Below, in pieces: positions 48,556-58,186 of a stretch of 64,000 nt of DNA. Each line of letters starts with the position of its first letter. Position 1 is the stretch's first letter. Source of the DNA: Sipunculus nudus (Eukaryota; Annelida; Sipuncula; Golfingiida; Sipunculidae). Made by a program: the position numbers and the translations under genes. The DNA lies in contig CM049315.1 of assembly GCA_026874595.1 (NCBI GenBank), forward strand, positions 72,709,416-72,773,415, read 5' to 3'. A model generated the notes under the pieces. That model did not search any database and was not told the DNA's origin. It saw only the letters and a list, made by a program, of their open reading frames with translations.

Positions 48556-49909
48556 TAATAAAAATTCATCCCGCCCAAAGAAATCATTTTAAAAATTGCC
48601 CGGGGGGGGGTTAAGATGGGATAGAAGATCATATATATAGCAGTCATAATGAAAGTATAACAGAGTCATTTTCATATATTCTGTATAAATCAAGCAAAAA
48701 TTTATCCACAAGTGAGAACTAGGGGACGTGGAGCTATATACAGTAGACTACACTGGTTACCTGAAATCAGAAAGTTGTGCGCCATACCTCATGCACAAAC
48801 TACAACTGAATATCTTGTCTCCATACGTGGACCCTGGGCTGAATAATTTTTCATGGTCTTTGCAAACTGGGTGGATGTTTATGGAGCAGCGTGATGGAAA
48901 GATTGTCACCATAATTTTATTTTTAGATTGTCATTATCTGTTTAGGTGCAACACTTACAGCAGCTCAATATTACGTCCCGTCATAAACAGTATCATCAAT
49001 TATTTATTGGGTCATAGAAGATAGAATAATTCATGTGATTTATAGGTTCCGAAGACATGCAATGCCCACATGTGTATTTCTTTGAAATACAAAGAGGGAA
49101 ATAAAAAAAATAAAAAAGGAACTAATATTGATTGTTGTGTCAAAACAAAAAATGAAGTTTCAACTTTTTTCCTGATTCAGAATGTAACCAATATCCCCAA
49201 ATTTAGATGTGAAACCTTTTTTTGTTCAAAGACAAAAGCGATCAAACACGAGTACGGGTGTCCTTTCCCTCGAGGGCACTGAAATTAACAACTCTCATCG
49301 GACTAGGCTTGTATATTTCAGTGTCACAGCTGGTCTTGTTTACTCGATCCTGCTTTCAAGGTTTACATAGAAGTTGTGTCAATGGAGATGGTATCTCCTA
49401 TACGCATCCCAGAAAACATAATGGAATGCTAAAATATCTAAATTAACTGTTCAAATTATGTTAGAGATTTAAGCAAAGTGTAAGGAATTCTGAATATCAC
49501 ACTGGCCATTTGAGGTGTTATGTTGCTATGTTTTCCACTAACGTAAATGTTTATACATATTGGACCTCGATTTTTGCTTTAAAATCAAATATTGACCTAA
49601 AAATGACCAATTCATTTAAGAAAAATCGGCACCATATTTCTTTACAAAGATTATGCCTAAGGAGCACAAAAATGCTTTTAAGGGAACAGTCGAATAACAA
49701 GAGTTTTCATCAGGTCAATTTGCTTTCTTATCATTGTATATGGACCTATTTTTTTATTGTTTAATTATGTTTGTTGCACGTACGTTTGTTGCTCTATATG
49801 TACAAGTTATTTCAGTATTAAAATTAGAGAACAGTTAAAATGCCAAGGCAATCATATTGAGATTTCTATATATTTACTTTATGTATGACGTATCCAAATA
49901 TCAAAATAA

Positions 49910-49950
<41 letters not shown>

Positions 49951-50123
49951 CTTAATATGTAGAACGCCTTCTTCAAATGTACATCTTTAAAACGGAGAGA
50001 CTACACAACACAGTAAATATGCCTACATGTTTTATTCATCCTCGAAAGCATTCTCGGTGACCTAGTTTATGGGGGTTGTTAGTTTTCTTTTATGTAGGAA
50101 TCGTAGATTTCCAACAATACATA
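48556..50123. other. No gene recognised; a (TA)n tract
   Basis: The repeat mosaic ends near 48555. The rest is AT-rich with open frames of up to 98 codons that I cannot relate to any family. A (TA)n tract is at 49914-49946. The 3' exons of the SLC16-type gene should lie in or beyond this interval, but I could not find one. Confidence 0.35.
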
Positions 50124-50158
50124 TGTAACGGGTGAAAATAGTAACCAGGCCCGAATGT

Positions 50159-50212
50159 GGGTTCGAACCCGTAACCTGTGACACACAAGTCAGACGTTCT
50201 ACCGCTTCGCTA
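50159..50212 (-). promoter_or_regulatory. tRNA-like A and B boxes inside the TRIM LTR
   Basis: On the minus strand, TAGCGAAGCGGTAGAACG (50195-50212) resembles an A box and GGGTTCGAACCC (50159-50170) a B box, about 24 bp apart. TGAC/GTCA between them can form a short anticodon-like stem. The same pair is present in the other LTR (about 50428-50481). This suggests a Pol III internal promoter of tRNA origin in each LTR; activity is inferred. Confidence 0.6.
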
Positions 50213-50373
50213 ATAAAGCAAGCTTCACTAGCAAGGCCAGTAGGTACGCTTTAGTGTGTCTGGTTACATTCACCCCCTCTCCGAGGACGTTCTGTCCCCA
50301 GAACGTGGGATCTATCCCGGGGGTCACACACGTGAACTGGGTGGGGCATCATGCCACGACACCAACTCCCCGG

Positions 50374-50391
50374 ATCCCACCGCTGCCACCA
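50374..50391 (-). promoter_or_regulatory. TRIM primer-binding site, tRNA-Leu type
   Basis: TGGTGGCAGCGGTGGGAT on the minus strand is the exact complement of a CCA-tailed ...ATCCCACCGCTGCCA end, which I know as the 3' end of animal tRNA-Leu (AAG). Confidence 0.75.
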
Positions 50392-50740
50392 TTGTAACGG
50401 GTGAAAATAGTAACCAGGCCCGAATGTGGGTTCGAACCCGTAACCTGTGACACACAAGTCAGACGTTCTACCGCTTCGCTAATAAAGCAAGCTTCACTAG
50501 CAAGGCCAGTAGGAACGCTTTAGTGTGTCCGGTTACACATACAAGTTGGATTTGAAATAATAATCAAATATATATTTGTTTAAGATTTAAGAATTTCGAA
50601 AGTATAACGGGTTTAAGTGTAAACTATTCTACCCAAAACAATGGGACTGATCCATAAATGATTAGTATGGCCGAAGTATATTGAAAGTTTTCATTTATTA
50701 AAAAACGGGAAATGGAAAACACTATGGTTCGTACACCTAC

Positions 50741-52285
50741 CTGCCACAACGAATGCCACGCTTCCGATACCCTGGGAAAACAGAACCATCCCTACACCTG
50801 GCGCTACCTGGTGGACGGGAATGAGATCAGCCATCACAGTGACGCGTTGAGCATTAAACCCGCTCATCACAAGGGTCCGCAAGCAGCACATGATCGTAAT
50901 CCACACGTGACTGGTCACGTGAGGTATAGCAAGGGTCACGAGACCTGTCATAACGCCCGCTGTACCTTGTAACAACACCCGGTACCTCTTGATGAGCTTC
51001 AAGTCAAAGAGGAAACCAAAGGAAAACCGTCCTATGATGTCAAATGCTCCAGCAGTTGTGAGGAGAAGGGCTACTTCCGCCTCCGTTGCCTCTGTCCTGT
51101 TTAAAAGTGCTGGCAGGAAAGTGTAAAAACTCATGTTGTTTATTGGCATTGAGAAGACGGTCAACACGTATATGATAAATGAAGGATTTTTCAATACAGC
51201 GACTTGGTTCTTTGGGGAAGGAAACTTCTTGAATATTGATGATGGCTTTCTAAGGGTCCCCTTCGTATCTGGCGCTCTTATTGTTGACGTCACTTTATCT
51301 ATCTCTACTTCACCTTTATATAACAGTTGGGATATACACGTTGTTTGTAATGAACTTAACTCAACTGCTTCATCATTAGATAATTCAGAGTGATCTATGT
51401 GACTCTCAGAATGTATATGACCATTTTCGCATGTCCCAACACAAGTTTGTTTTACTATGTACTTCTCAATGGAGTTCACATTATCTGTGAAATAAAGTGT
51501 TTGCAGCGGACGGTAGAGGGCGCCGGCTACGCACAGGTTAAAAGATAGACCGGCATACATTAATGCTGCTCCCGGGAATGAGTAGATATCAAGAATCCAT
51601 AACAAAAAAGGCGCCATGGCTACACAGCTGATGCTGCTTCCAAATGTGCTCAGAGCCATGGCTGTAGCTCTTTTTTTTACAAAGTAATGACTCACTATAA
51701 CCAAAGATGGAGCCAGTGTTAGACTGGACCCAAAACCTGAAAATAATAAAATACAAATGCGTGTCAAGAGAAAACCCAGCCCAAAAATATATCATACAAT
51801 CTTCAATATTTGATAAATTGACTTTATAGGTGTGATTTAACGTGTTCAAAACCACTTTAAAGGTTTTGTCACAAGTACATCTAATGCGAAGTCTATATTT
51901 TTATCAATTTTTTTTTAAAGTATAAACCCCTGTGTATACTTATTTATAGCACCTCCGACAGGTGGCGTGGTATCATATTTTCCTTTGATTAGTTACTCGG
52001 TTAATTGATTGAATGTTTATTTTATCTATAGCAACTTACAATTTCCTTGTTATTTCAATTAACTGGTATTAGCGCATCTTCGATCGCTGCTCAACTATGA
52101 ACATTTTTTCAGTGTGACACTGTGTAGAACAACTTACATTGCATGATATCCATAATACTCATTACTGATTGACATCCTTAGTTCCATAGTCTATTATTTC
52201 TCAAGGGTCACTGATGACATAGAGATTTACTGAATATATTTGGGAAATCTCTCCCCCCCCCCCTTCTTTCTCTGTCTCTCTCTGT

Positions 52286-52373
<88 letters not shown>

Positions 52374-52545
52374 GCATGGACGCTAAAATTAGATTCCTGA
52401 CCTGTTAGTACTCCCAATGTCACATAGAGGGCGTAAAGGCTTGACACATATGCCGAGGCAATACACCCTGCCGTCATGATTAAACTGCCTGTTATCACAA
52501 CACCCCGACATCCGTATCTCTTCGCCAACGAACTGGCAAGGGGTC
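50741..52545 (-). CDS. SLC16-type monocarboxylate transporter-like protein, two internal exons
   Basis: Exon 52545-52402 (144 bp) lies between a tttccccag acceptor and a CAG/gtcagg donor. It encodes TM segments with the KRYGCRGVV loop typical of monocarboxylate transporters and ends GVLTG. Exon 51736-50741 (996 bp) starts after ttattttcag and ends GTGGCAG/gtaggt. It continues in frame with FGSSLTLAPS and HYFVKKRATAMALS. The remaining first-half helices follow, then a long hydrophilic cytoplasmic loop, the KNPSFIIYVLTVF helix, RFSFGFLFD and several more helices. Both exons have the same intron phase and keep the frame, a strong sign of a real gene. The family moves monocarboxylates or related solutes with protons across the plasma membrane; the substrate here is unknown. 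The first exon (N-terminal DGGWGW-type motif) and the last helices were not found. The intron at 51737-52401 carries the C/TC/TA compound microsatellite, and the next intron carries the TRIM. Confidence 0.85.
52252..52370. repeat. Compound microsatellite (C)n-(TC)n-(TA)n
   Basis: A run of C, then about 30 TC units with minor interruptions, then about 22 TA units, all inside the SLC16 intron. Confidence 0.95.
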
Positions 52546-52695
52546 CTGGGGAAATCATACAAGGATGAAATATTTATAAAAAAATTCAAATCATGGCATT
52601 CCATTTGAAACACGGCGTAGAGTATATTCAAGATTTGAGTGCTATTTACGGTAAAAGGTACCGCGATTAATATCCAGCGCCCTCAGTTTTCTTAA

Positions 52696-54625
52696 GGTGG
52701 CACGACTGGTCCCCCCACCTGACCTGACTTTGTTTCAGTTTTTCCTTTGCATGGAACAATCTAAAGCTTTAATACCCCCTAAAGTATACATTTTCTGATA
52801 GCTAAGAAAATTCTCTATAGTTTGGTGATAATAAACTTTGTTTCCGAGGAACAGGTTTGAATTTGTAAGAATTTTAATTTAATTTTAATTTTTAACAAAA
52901 AATCGTTTATTCCAGCACAACTAAAGCAGATACAGAAAATCTTCTTAAATAAATCGAGAATTTAGATAATAATCCCCAGGCGTTTTTTTGTTTAGTGAGT
53001 TAAGTTTAAAAATTACGATTTACAGAGTATTTAATTTTGAAATCTTCACAAATCATTTCATTTTTTTCTTTTACCTTAATAAAATCCTTCAAATTTAGTA
53101 TAGGCGTAAAATAAAAAAACGCTTTTTAGAAGACATATTAACAATTATATATCTCAAAGACTGTATGTTTCGGACAAGTGATTACTGAGAAATAACGCTC
53201 TAAAGATAAGGTGTTCAGGTGAAATGATATTTCGAGAAAATGGCCAAAAACTATATTCGTAGAGATCATTCGTCCTACACACGTAACTAACCACAACTAC
53301 ATGTTGACAGTCACATTAATTTGGTTAAGACGGTGGTTCCCATCAAACCATGATATAATAACATGGATTAATTGACTAATTTGCTTTAAAAACGTATTGA
53401 AACGATAAAAGTTTGACCTGTCACACCAGCGACTTGTCAAAAAAACGTGCATGGACTTCAGTAGGCGGAGCTTACAGTTTTGGCCGAGTGCCAAGGTGCG
53501 CTTAGCACCCGACTACTGGGACCCGCGGCAGAACAGGTGCATCGCCGGGCCTAATAGGTAAACGAGTGTTTACACAGGAACTAGGGGAGCGGGATTTATG
53601 GGCATTCAAGGAGAACGAAGATTGATTTACTTGTCACTGTTTACAACCTTTATAGGTATTTAGGGGTTGACAATAGAGACGAGTTTATAACGATCATACA
53701 AATCTCGCATACACATACAAGTCATATGTGAAATCTGGACTTATTGTTTATTGGAGGGAAGAATAGGAAGACGGTGGTTTGTCACTTTCATACATCATGC
53801 ACACACATTCAAGTCACGGTTTTCCTTCATGCGTAAACGTAGAGATGCCGTCATCTGAAGATTCATCGTCGCTGGCCATCAGTTTGATCATGAAAGTAGG
53901 TTCAGCCAGCTGAGACTTCTTGATATCATTCAACTGCTGCAGTTTTTCAAGTGGCATTCGGGATTTGCGTCGTCGGCCCATCGTAGTTTCGTTTGGTAGT
54001 GGCGTAATATTTATTTGTTGCGGTGTTGACAGTATGAATATCATAGACGTTATGGTTGGGATATGAAGCAGCTTTTTATAAAGTAATTTTACGTATCTGT
54101 CGATAGGCTTACGATATAGCAGAAATAACATGATGTCAAGTGAAAATTTGTGTTTCGACGTAACATACCCGAAAAAGACAGAAAGGCCAATGACACTAAC
54201 AGATCATTCACAAGTACGGGTTTGTTTGCACACTAATTAGCTAGAGTTAGGGTTGCTCTCCAACGCTTATCAGTTGTATGCTCAGCTAATTAGATTGGGC
54301 TATCAAACGTCGAACGTCAGTTCTTGCCACGGAGGTACTTGGCCCATGCATTAATTAAACACTTGCACCTCGCGATTGGCTGAATGACCCAGGTGATGGC
54401 TGGGGGCAGAGTGATTGACAGGCCTGTGGCAGGACTGTAGTTAGTTTACAAACACCCTGTCATAACATCTTGGTGTTTACTGAATAGAAATCACCCTTTT
54501 CCACAAAATGCACCAGGCGACCCAAAATGTGTTCAGCTGCATTAGATCCGCACAGTATTTGATATTACGTATACCTTTTATTGAAAAAAACACCAATTTT
54601 TAGGATTTTGGCCAGTCGTGCCACC
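52696..54625. mobile_element. 1.93-kb TTAA-flanked inverted-repeat DNA element (piggyBac-like)
   Basis: The left end ggtggcacgactgg (52696-52709) and right end ccagtcgtgccacc (54612-54625) are perfect 14-bp inverted repeats. Each is flanked by TTAA (52692-52695 and 54626-54629). TTAA duplication is the hallmark of piggyBac-type insertion. The interior is mostly noncoding AT-rich DNA. A single minus-strand frame (54131-53814) may be a cargo or N-terminal remnant. No catalytic transposase domain is visible, so it looks non-autonomous. It lies upstream of the known SLC16-type exons, possibly within that gene's first intron. Confidence 0.75.
53814..54131 (-). CDS. Small ORF inside the TTAA element, possible transposase N-terminal remnant
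   Basis: A 105-codon frame. From an internal Met (about 53978) it reads GRRRKSRMPLEKLQQLNDIK and continues to an acidic cluster ASDDESSDDG before the stop. Basic start plus acidic serine/aspartate patch is common in N-termini of piggyBac-type transposases, but no catalytic part follows. A host exon captured by the element is the alternative. Function not recognised. Confidence 0.3.
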   Translation of the reverse strand: MLFLLYRKPIDRYVKLLYKKLLHIPTITSMIFILSTPQQINITPLPNETTMGRRRKSRMPLEKLQQLNDIKKSQLAEPTFMIKLMASDDESSDDGISTFTHEGKP

Positions 54626-54629
54626 TTAA

Positions 54630-55168
54630 ACGTGTCTCGATTTAATTTATTTCTATTACGAATATATGACAGAAAAGAAGTCTTAAACCATGGGAAAGTT
54701 GGTTTCAAGTTTTCTATTAACTCTGCTAGTAGTGGTCTCGGGCTCTATGGTGTCAAATATCACATACCAAAACAAAAATGGGTTAAGTTGAAAATAATCA
54801 AAACGAGGCTTGTTTCGGTAGCACCAGAGGAAAATCTGTCCACCAGGTCGAGATATATCACTCCGAACGAGACTTGCAAATCTATAGAAAAGAAAAGAAA
54901 ATTCAAAGATTATTAAGGTTTCCAAAAATACATTCTAAGGCTGTGTTTCCTCTTATCCGGACACGTATATGGACTCGGATACAGTTTGAACTAAAATATG
55001 ATATAATAACAGGAATGTAGGGAGCCATTTACGGCGATTTTAGAACCTTTCCGGTTTCCTCATTCAGCGCCGTATACGGCTCCGTACAGGTAATACCTAA
55101 TATTTGTGGAAAAGCCCACAGCCATGGGCTCTCTTGTATATATAAAATTAGTATATTTTCAGTACTTG

Positions 55169-55266
<98 letters not shown>

Positions 55267-56340
55267 TTATTTATATATATATACAGATTTTCGTGGGCAG
55301 AGAGCACAGGTGCATAATATTCACCCTTATCTGGTGCGCGTATGTATGTAAAGTGTGTAGCCGTCTCAGTCTCTCAATGTAGCAAATAAGATAAAGACGG
55401 CTTAGTGTAGACTTTATTTTCTTCAGGAGCAATCGGAGCTTAGATCTTTTTCGTCAGGTGGCTAGTGGAATTTGTTTAATCGCTAATGGTCGCTTTCTTA
55501 ATTGTTGAATTAGTTAAAACAATTTTAATGAGAAAACCGACCAATCATTGATAATCTAAATCGAGACTAACTAGTGGGATCAGTGGTTCACGTCAGATAA
55601 ACGGAATTCGTCCATTTAAACGTCAGCGAGTATGTTAAGATTCAAGTAGCCACACGGTACAATATGAATGCCTACTGTGTCGTGTATTCACAGCTTCGGC
55701 TATAATTGATTGCCTCCGTCAAGAGAGTATGCGTTCATCCCCGTTCGGCTGGGTGATTTTGTTTGTTTGTGTGTGTGTGTTTTTCCAAAGCATAACTCAA
55801 GCAATCATGAACGGAATCCCATGGAATTGTCAGGGCATTTCGGGAATGTGCTATTTAAGAAGAGATTTGATTTTGATGTAGATCCGGCACATGATCCAGA
55901 TTTAGGAATGTCATCAAGGGAAATTTACAAATGTAGAGTCACTTATGCATAAAAAAACAGGAATATGCAAATACAATTTTGGGAGCAACCCACAATAGAA
56001 CCCCCCTCCCCATGGCGGAGGCATGCATTCCTAAGAATGCAGATTTCTAGTTGGATAAGGGGTTCTGTTTCTTGAACTGCATTGTCAGTCTTCGGAGCAG
56101 CTGTAATATTTCCACCCAAACAACTCCGTTAGTGTTTGTATTGTCATACTAATGAAGGAGTCAGTTATCGCGAAAGGTTCAGAAACTTTAGCCTCAATGC
56201 CCTAGCTTGATCTACCCGTATCTTTCCTTTGTATTAAGGAATGGCGTTCAGATAACATCCCGCTGTATGATCGATATCACCATTACTATAAACGGGATAC
56301 CTTAAACAAAAGTTTTTTTTGGTAAAAGTGCAATAGAAGT
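54630..56340. other. No gene recognised; long (TA)n tract
   Basis: AT-rich DNA with a (TA)n tract (55169-55282). A sequence ctaaggctgtgtttcctctt at 54935 resembles the reverse complement of 17022-17046, possibly ends of one repeat family. Open frames across 55710-55952 are unsupported. Confidence 0.35.
55169..55282. repeat. (TA)n microsatellite
   Basis: About 115 bp of TA with several TG/TT interruptions. Confidence 0.95.
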
Positions 56341-56778
56341 TGTTACAGGTGCTCTTTTTTTATGTGACACGGGCGTAACTCCTGTTGTGGCGCTCGTGTC
56401 TGGCCGCTTGTTACATTCTATGTTTAATCCGTACTGGTTGAGCTCTCGTTGTCATGTGAGCGTTAGGTTTTCACGACTGGCCGGGGTCACGTGATTAGCC
56501 TGGTGTGTGGAGATACAGGGTTATTTTCTGTGAGATTGAATTGACTTGTTGCTATATTGCTGTTGTACTGTATAATTCCATTGATTTAGTGTATTGTATT
56601 ATTAGGGTTGTTTTAAGAATAAATTAAAGTTATTTGTTTACAAGAAAACACTGACTTCTTTGTTCATTCCCCTAGACATTTCACGCTGCCTAGTGTTACA
56701 GAATCTGTTTTTTTTTCTCCATTACAAAATTTGTGTTCATCACGCATACGTGATCTGTTTATATTAGGTTCCGTAACA
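56341..56778 (+). mobile_element. Solo LTR, 438 bp, with 4-bp target duplication
   Basis: It starts TGTTACAGG and ends CCGTAACA. It is flanked by AAGT on both sides (56337-56340 and 56779-56782). No internal region follows, so it is the product of LTR-LTR recombination. AATAAA is at about 56620. The right half matches the minus-strand segment at 11472-11700, so the family has at least two copies here. Orientation is set by the TATT/AATAAA arrangement and is tentative. Confidence 0.75.
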
Positions 56779-57817
56779 AAGTGGCCTCACCTAGAACGTG
56801 TATGCTGGTGGGGACGGCCCGCGGATTCGGGTGAACCGAGAGGCGGACGCCGGGTCGGCGTTTTGAAAATAAAAAACATTCCGAAGGGATCGTTCATTAT
56901 AATTTGATTTTGGAAGAACAAATGCCGCGTGTAACACTTTGTTACCGGCAAACAAAAAAACTAACCTGTCCCTACAAACAACCACCCATTCATCAGCTAA
57001 CCAATCAGGGGAGACGTAGCAGCAAAGCCTCGGCACGTTACCCTGACAGCGCAATGGCGAGAGTATCACAGAAGACAAGGCCGGCGGTTTGTTATGCTAC
57101 ACAAAACTGCACAAAGAACACAGAGTTTTCGGAAATCCCTTTATCATAAATACAAAAAAAAAACACCACGAAGACAGGCGGGCACCGGCCGAAAAAGGAC
57201 ATTATAACTACCAAAACATAGTTCGAGGTATTAAATGATCTGAACGACTTGTTGTAAGAACAATGTAAAAAATTACCCTACCGAGTTTTTGATAACTTTA
57301 TTAGTTCTATAAATATATTTTATCTGAGTGTTTTTTCCAAAGCATTCATACATATATGGTATCAATGAAAACTTAATTATAAAAAAAAAATTTCGCATGT
57401 AATGACTTCATGCAATGAACACTCAGGGGTTAATACAGCAAAGCGGCACAAAGTAGTACTTGGACACTCAACACTGAGTACTCAGCCAACTGAGGTGTCA
57501 ATTTATCAGTTTTTGGAGCGAGCTCACCCCACCAGAGTTCGAGTCTAAATCTGAGTCCTTGTGGTTCAGGTCCAAGTCCACCTTCTTCGGGTCTTAGTCA
57601 TCTGGAATCTGAAGCAAAGTCTAAATCCAAAAAATATCTCCTTACCAAAGAAAATTTTAAATTTAACTTTGAGATTACAACAATTCTTATTATGTTTGTT
57701 TTAATATCTTTTTATATTTATAATTTATTATTATAAGACATTTTATTTAGCTCCCAATGCAGAATAAAAGCTTGGTATATACCGCCTTTTTGGTAGTATA
57801 CTGTAGTTTGCATTTAT

Positions 57818-57843
57818 ATATAAATATATATATATATATATAA

Positions 57844-57895
<52 letters not shown>
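57818..57895. repeat. (TA)n microsatellite
   Basis: TA tract with aaata interruptions, directly abutting a perfect inverted repeat. Confidence 0.95.
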
Positions 57896-57897
<2 letters not shown>

Positions 57898-57960
57898 AAA
57901 GGGTATACACAGAAAAGTGGTTCACTGCCAGTGAACCACTTTTCTGTGTATACCCTTTCC
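57896..57960. repeat. Perfect 31-bp inverted repeat with 3-nt centre
   Basis: The left arm begins ggaaagggtatacacag and ends gtggttcact. The centre is gcc, and the right arm is the exact reverse complement. It would form a 31-bp hairpin or cruciform. It lies between two TA tracts (57818-57895 and 57999-58018). Confidence 0.92.
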
Positions 57961-58116
57961 ATCTATAAAACAATGAACCAGCATGGCTACTCATACATCT
58001 ATATATATATATATATATGTCGCGGGCGGGCGGTAAGGCGGGGTCTGGTTCGTGGCCCACTCGCACACACACAAATGGTAAACGACACGCAGCTGACACT
58101 TGACAACTGTTTATTC

Positions 58117-58186
58117 TGCAACAAAGTGGACAAGATCAGAATCGACGTGTTGTCGAAAGCATGACATGAGGCTGGACTCACGTGAT
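58117..58186 (-). repeat. Fragment identical to the 3' end of the gypsy LTR at 60267
   Basis: 70 bp starting tgcaacaaagtggacaag match 60267-60336 with one mismatch (ctcacg versus ctgacg). If 60267 is the LTR boundary, this is a truncated or recombined LTR end. Confidence 0.7.

Larger units (their letters stand above)
50124..50537 (-). mobile_element. TRIM: miniature LTR retrotransposon, 414 bp, complete
   Basis: Two 145-bp direct repeats (50124-50268 and 50393-50537) differ at two positions. Both begin TG and end CA, and the whole is flanked by a 4-bp duplication CATA (50120-50123 and 50538-50541). Between them lie only 124 bp. On the minus strand the first internal bases after one nucleotide are the 18-nt TGGTGGCAGCGGTGGGAT (50374-50391), complementary to the 3' end of tRNA-Leu. 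A purine tract GGAGAGGGGGTGAA (about 50269-50282) directly precedes the other LTR. There is no coding capacity, so mobilisation must come from another element. It sits in an intron of the SLC16-type gene, in the same orientation. Confidence 0.9.
56779..58115. other. No gene confirmed; CpG-rich patch and microsatellites
   Basis: 56790-57080 is richer in G, C and CpG than its surroundings and could be a promoter or first-exon area, but no exon is certain. From 57160 on the DNA is AT-rich, with a TA tract at 57818-57895. Confidence 0.35.

Noticed and set aside
48728-49024. 98-codon plus-strand ORF
   Set aside because: No recognisable domain, no splice or promoter support. Kept out as a likely chance frame.
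50124-50268. A functional tRNA gene at the TTCGAA-containing sequence
   Set aside because: The acceptor stem cannot be closed and the copy lies within each of two LTRs. It is better explained as a tRNA-like promoter of the TRIM.
50712-51393. Plus-strand ORFs opposite the SLC16-type exon
   Set aside because: Shadows of the minus-strand exon, which has splice sites and transporter helices.
53460-53560. tRNA-like tggccgagtg near 53472
   Set aside because: No B box or acceptor pairing follows at the needed spacing.
57053-57149. Possible start of a THAP-type zinc-finger protein (Met followed by a C-x5-C)
   Set aside because: The Cys spacing is not the usual one and the frame stops after about 30 codons without a clear donor.
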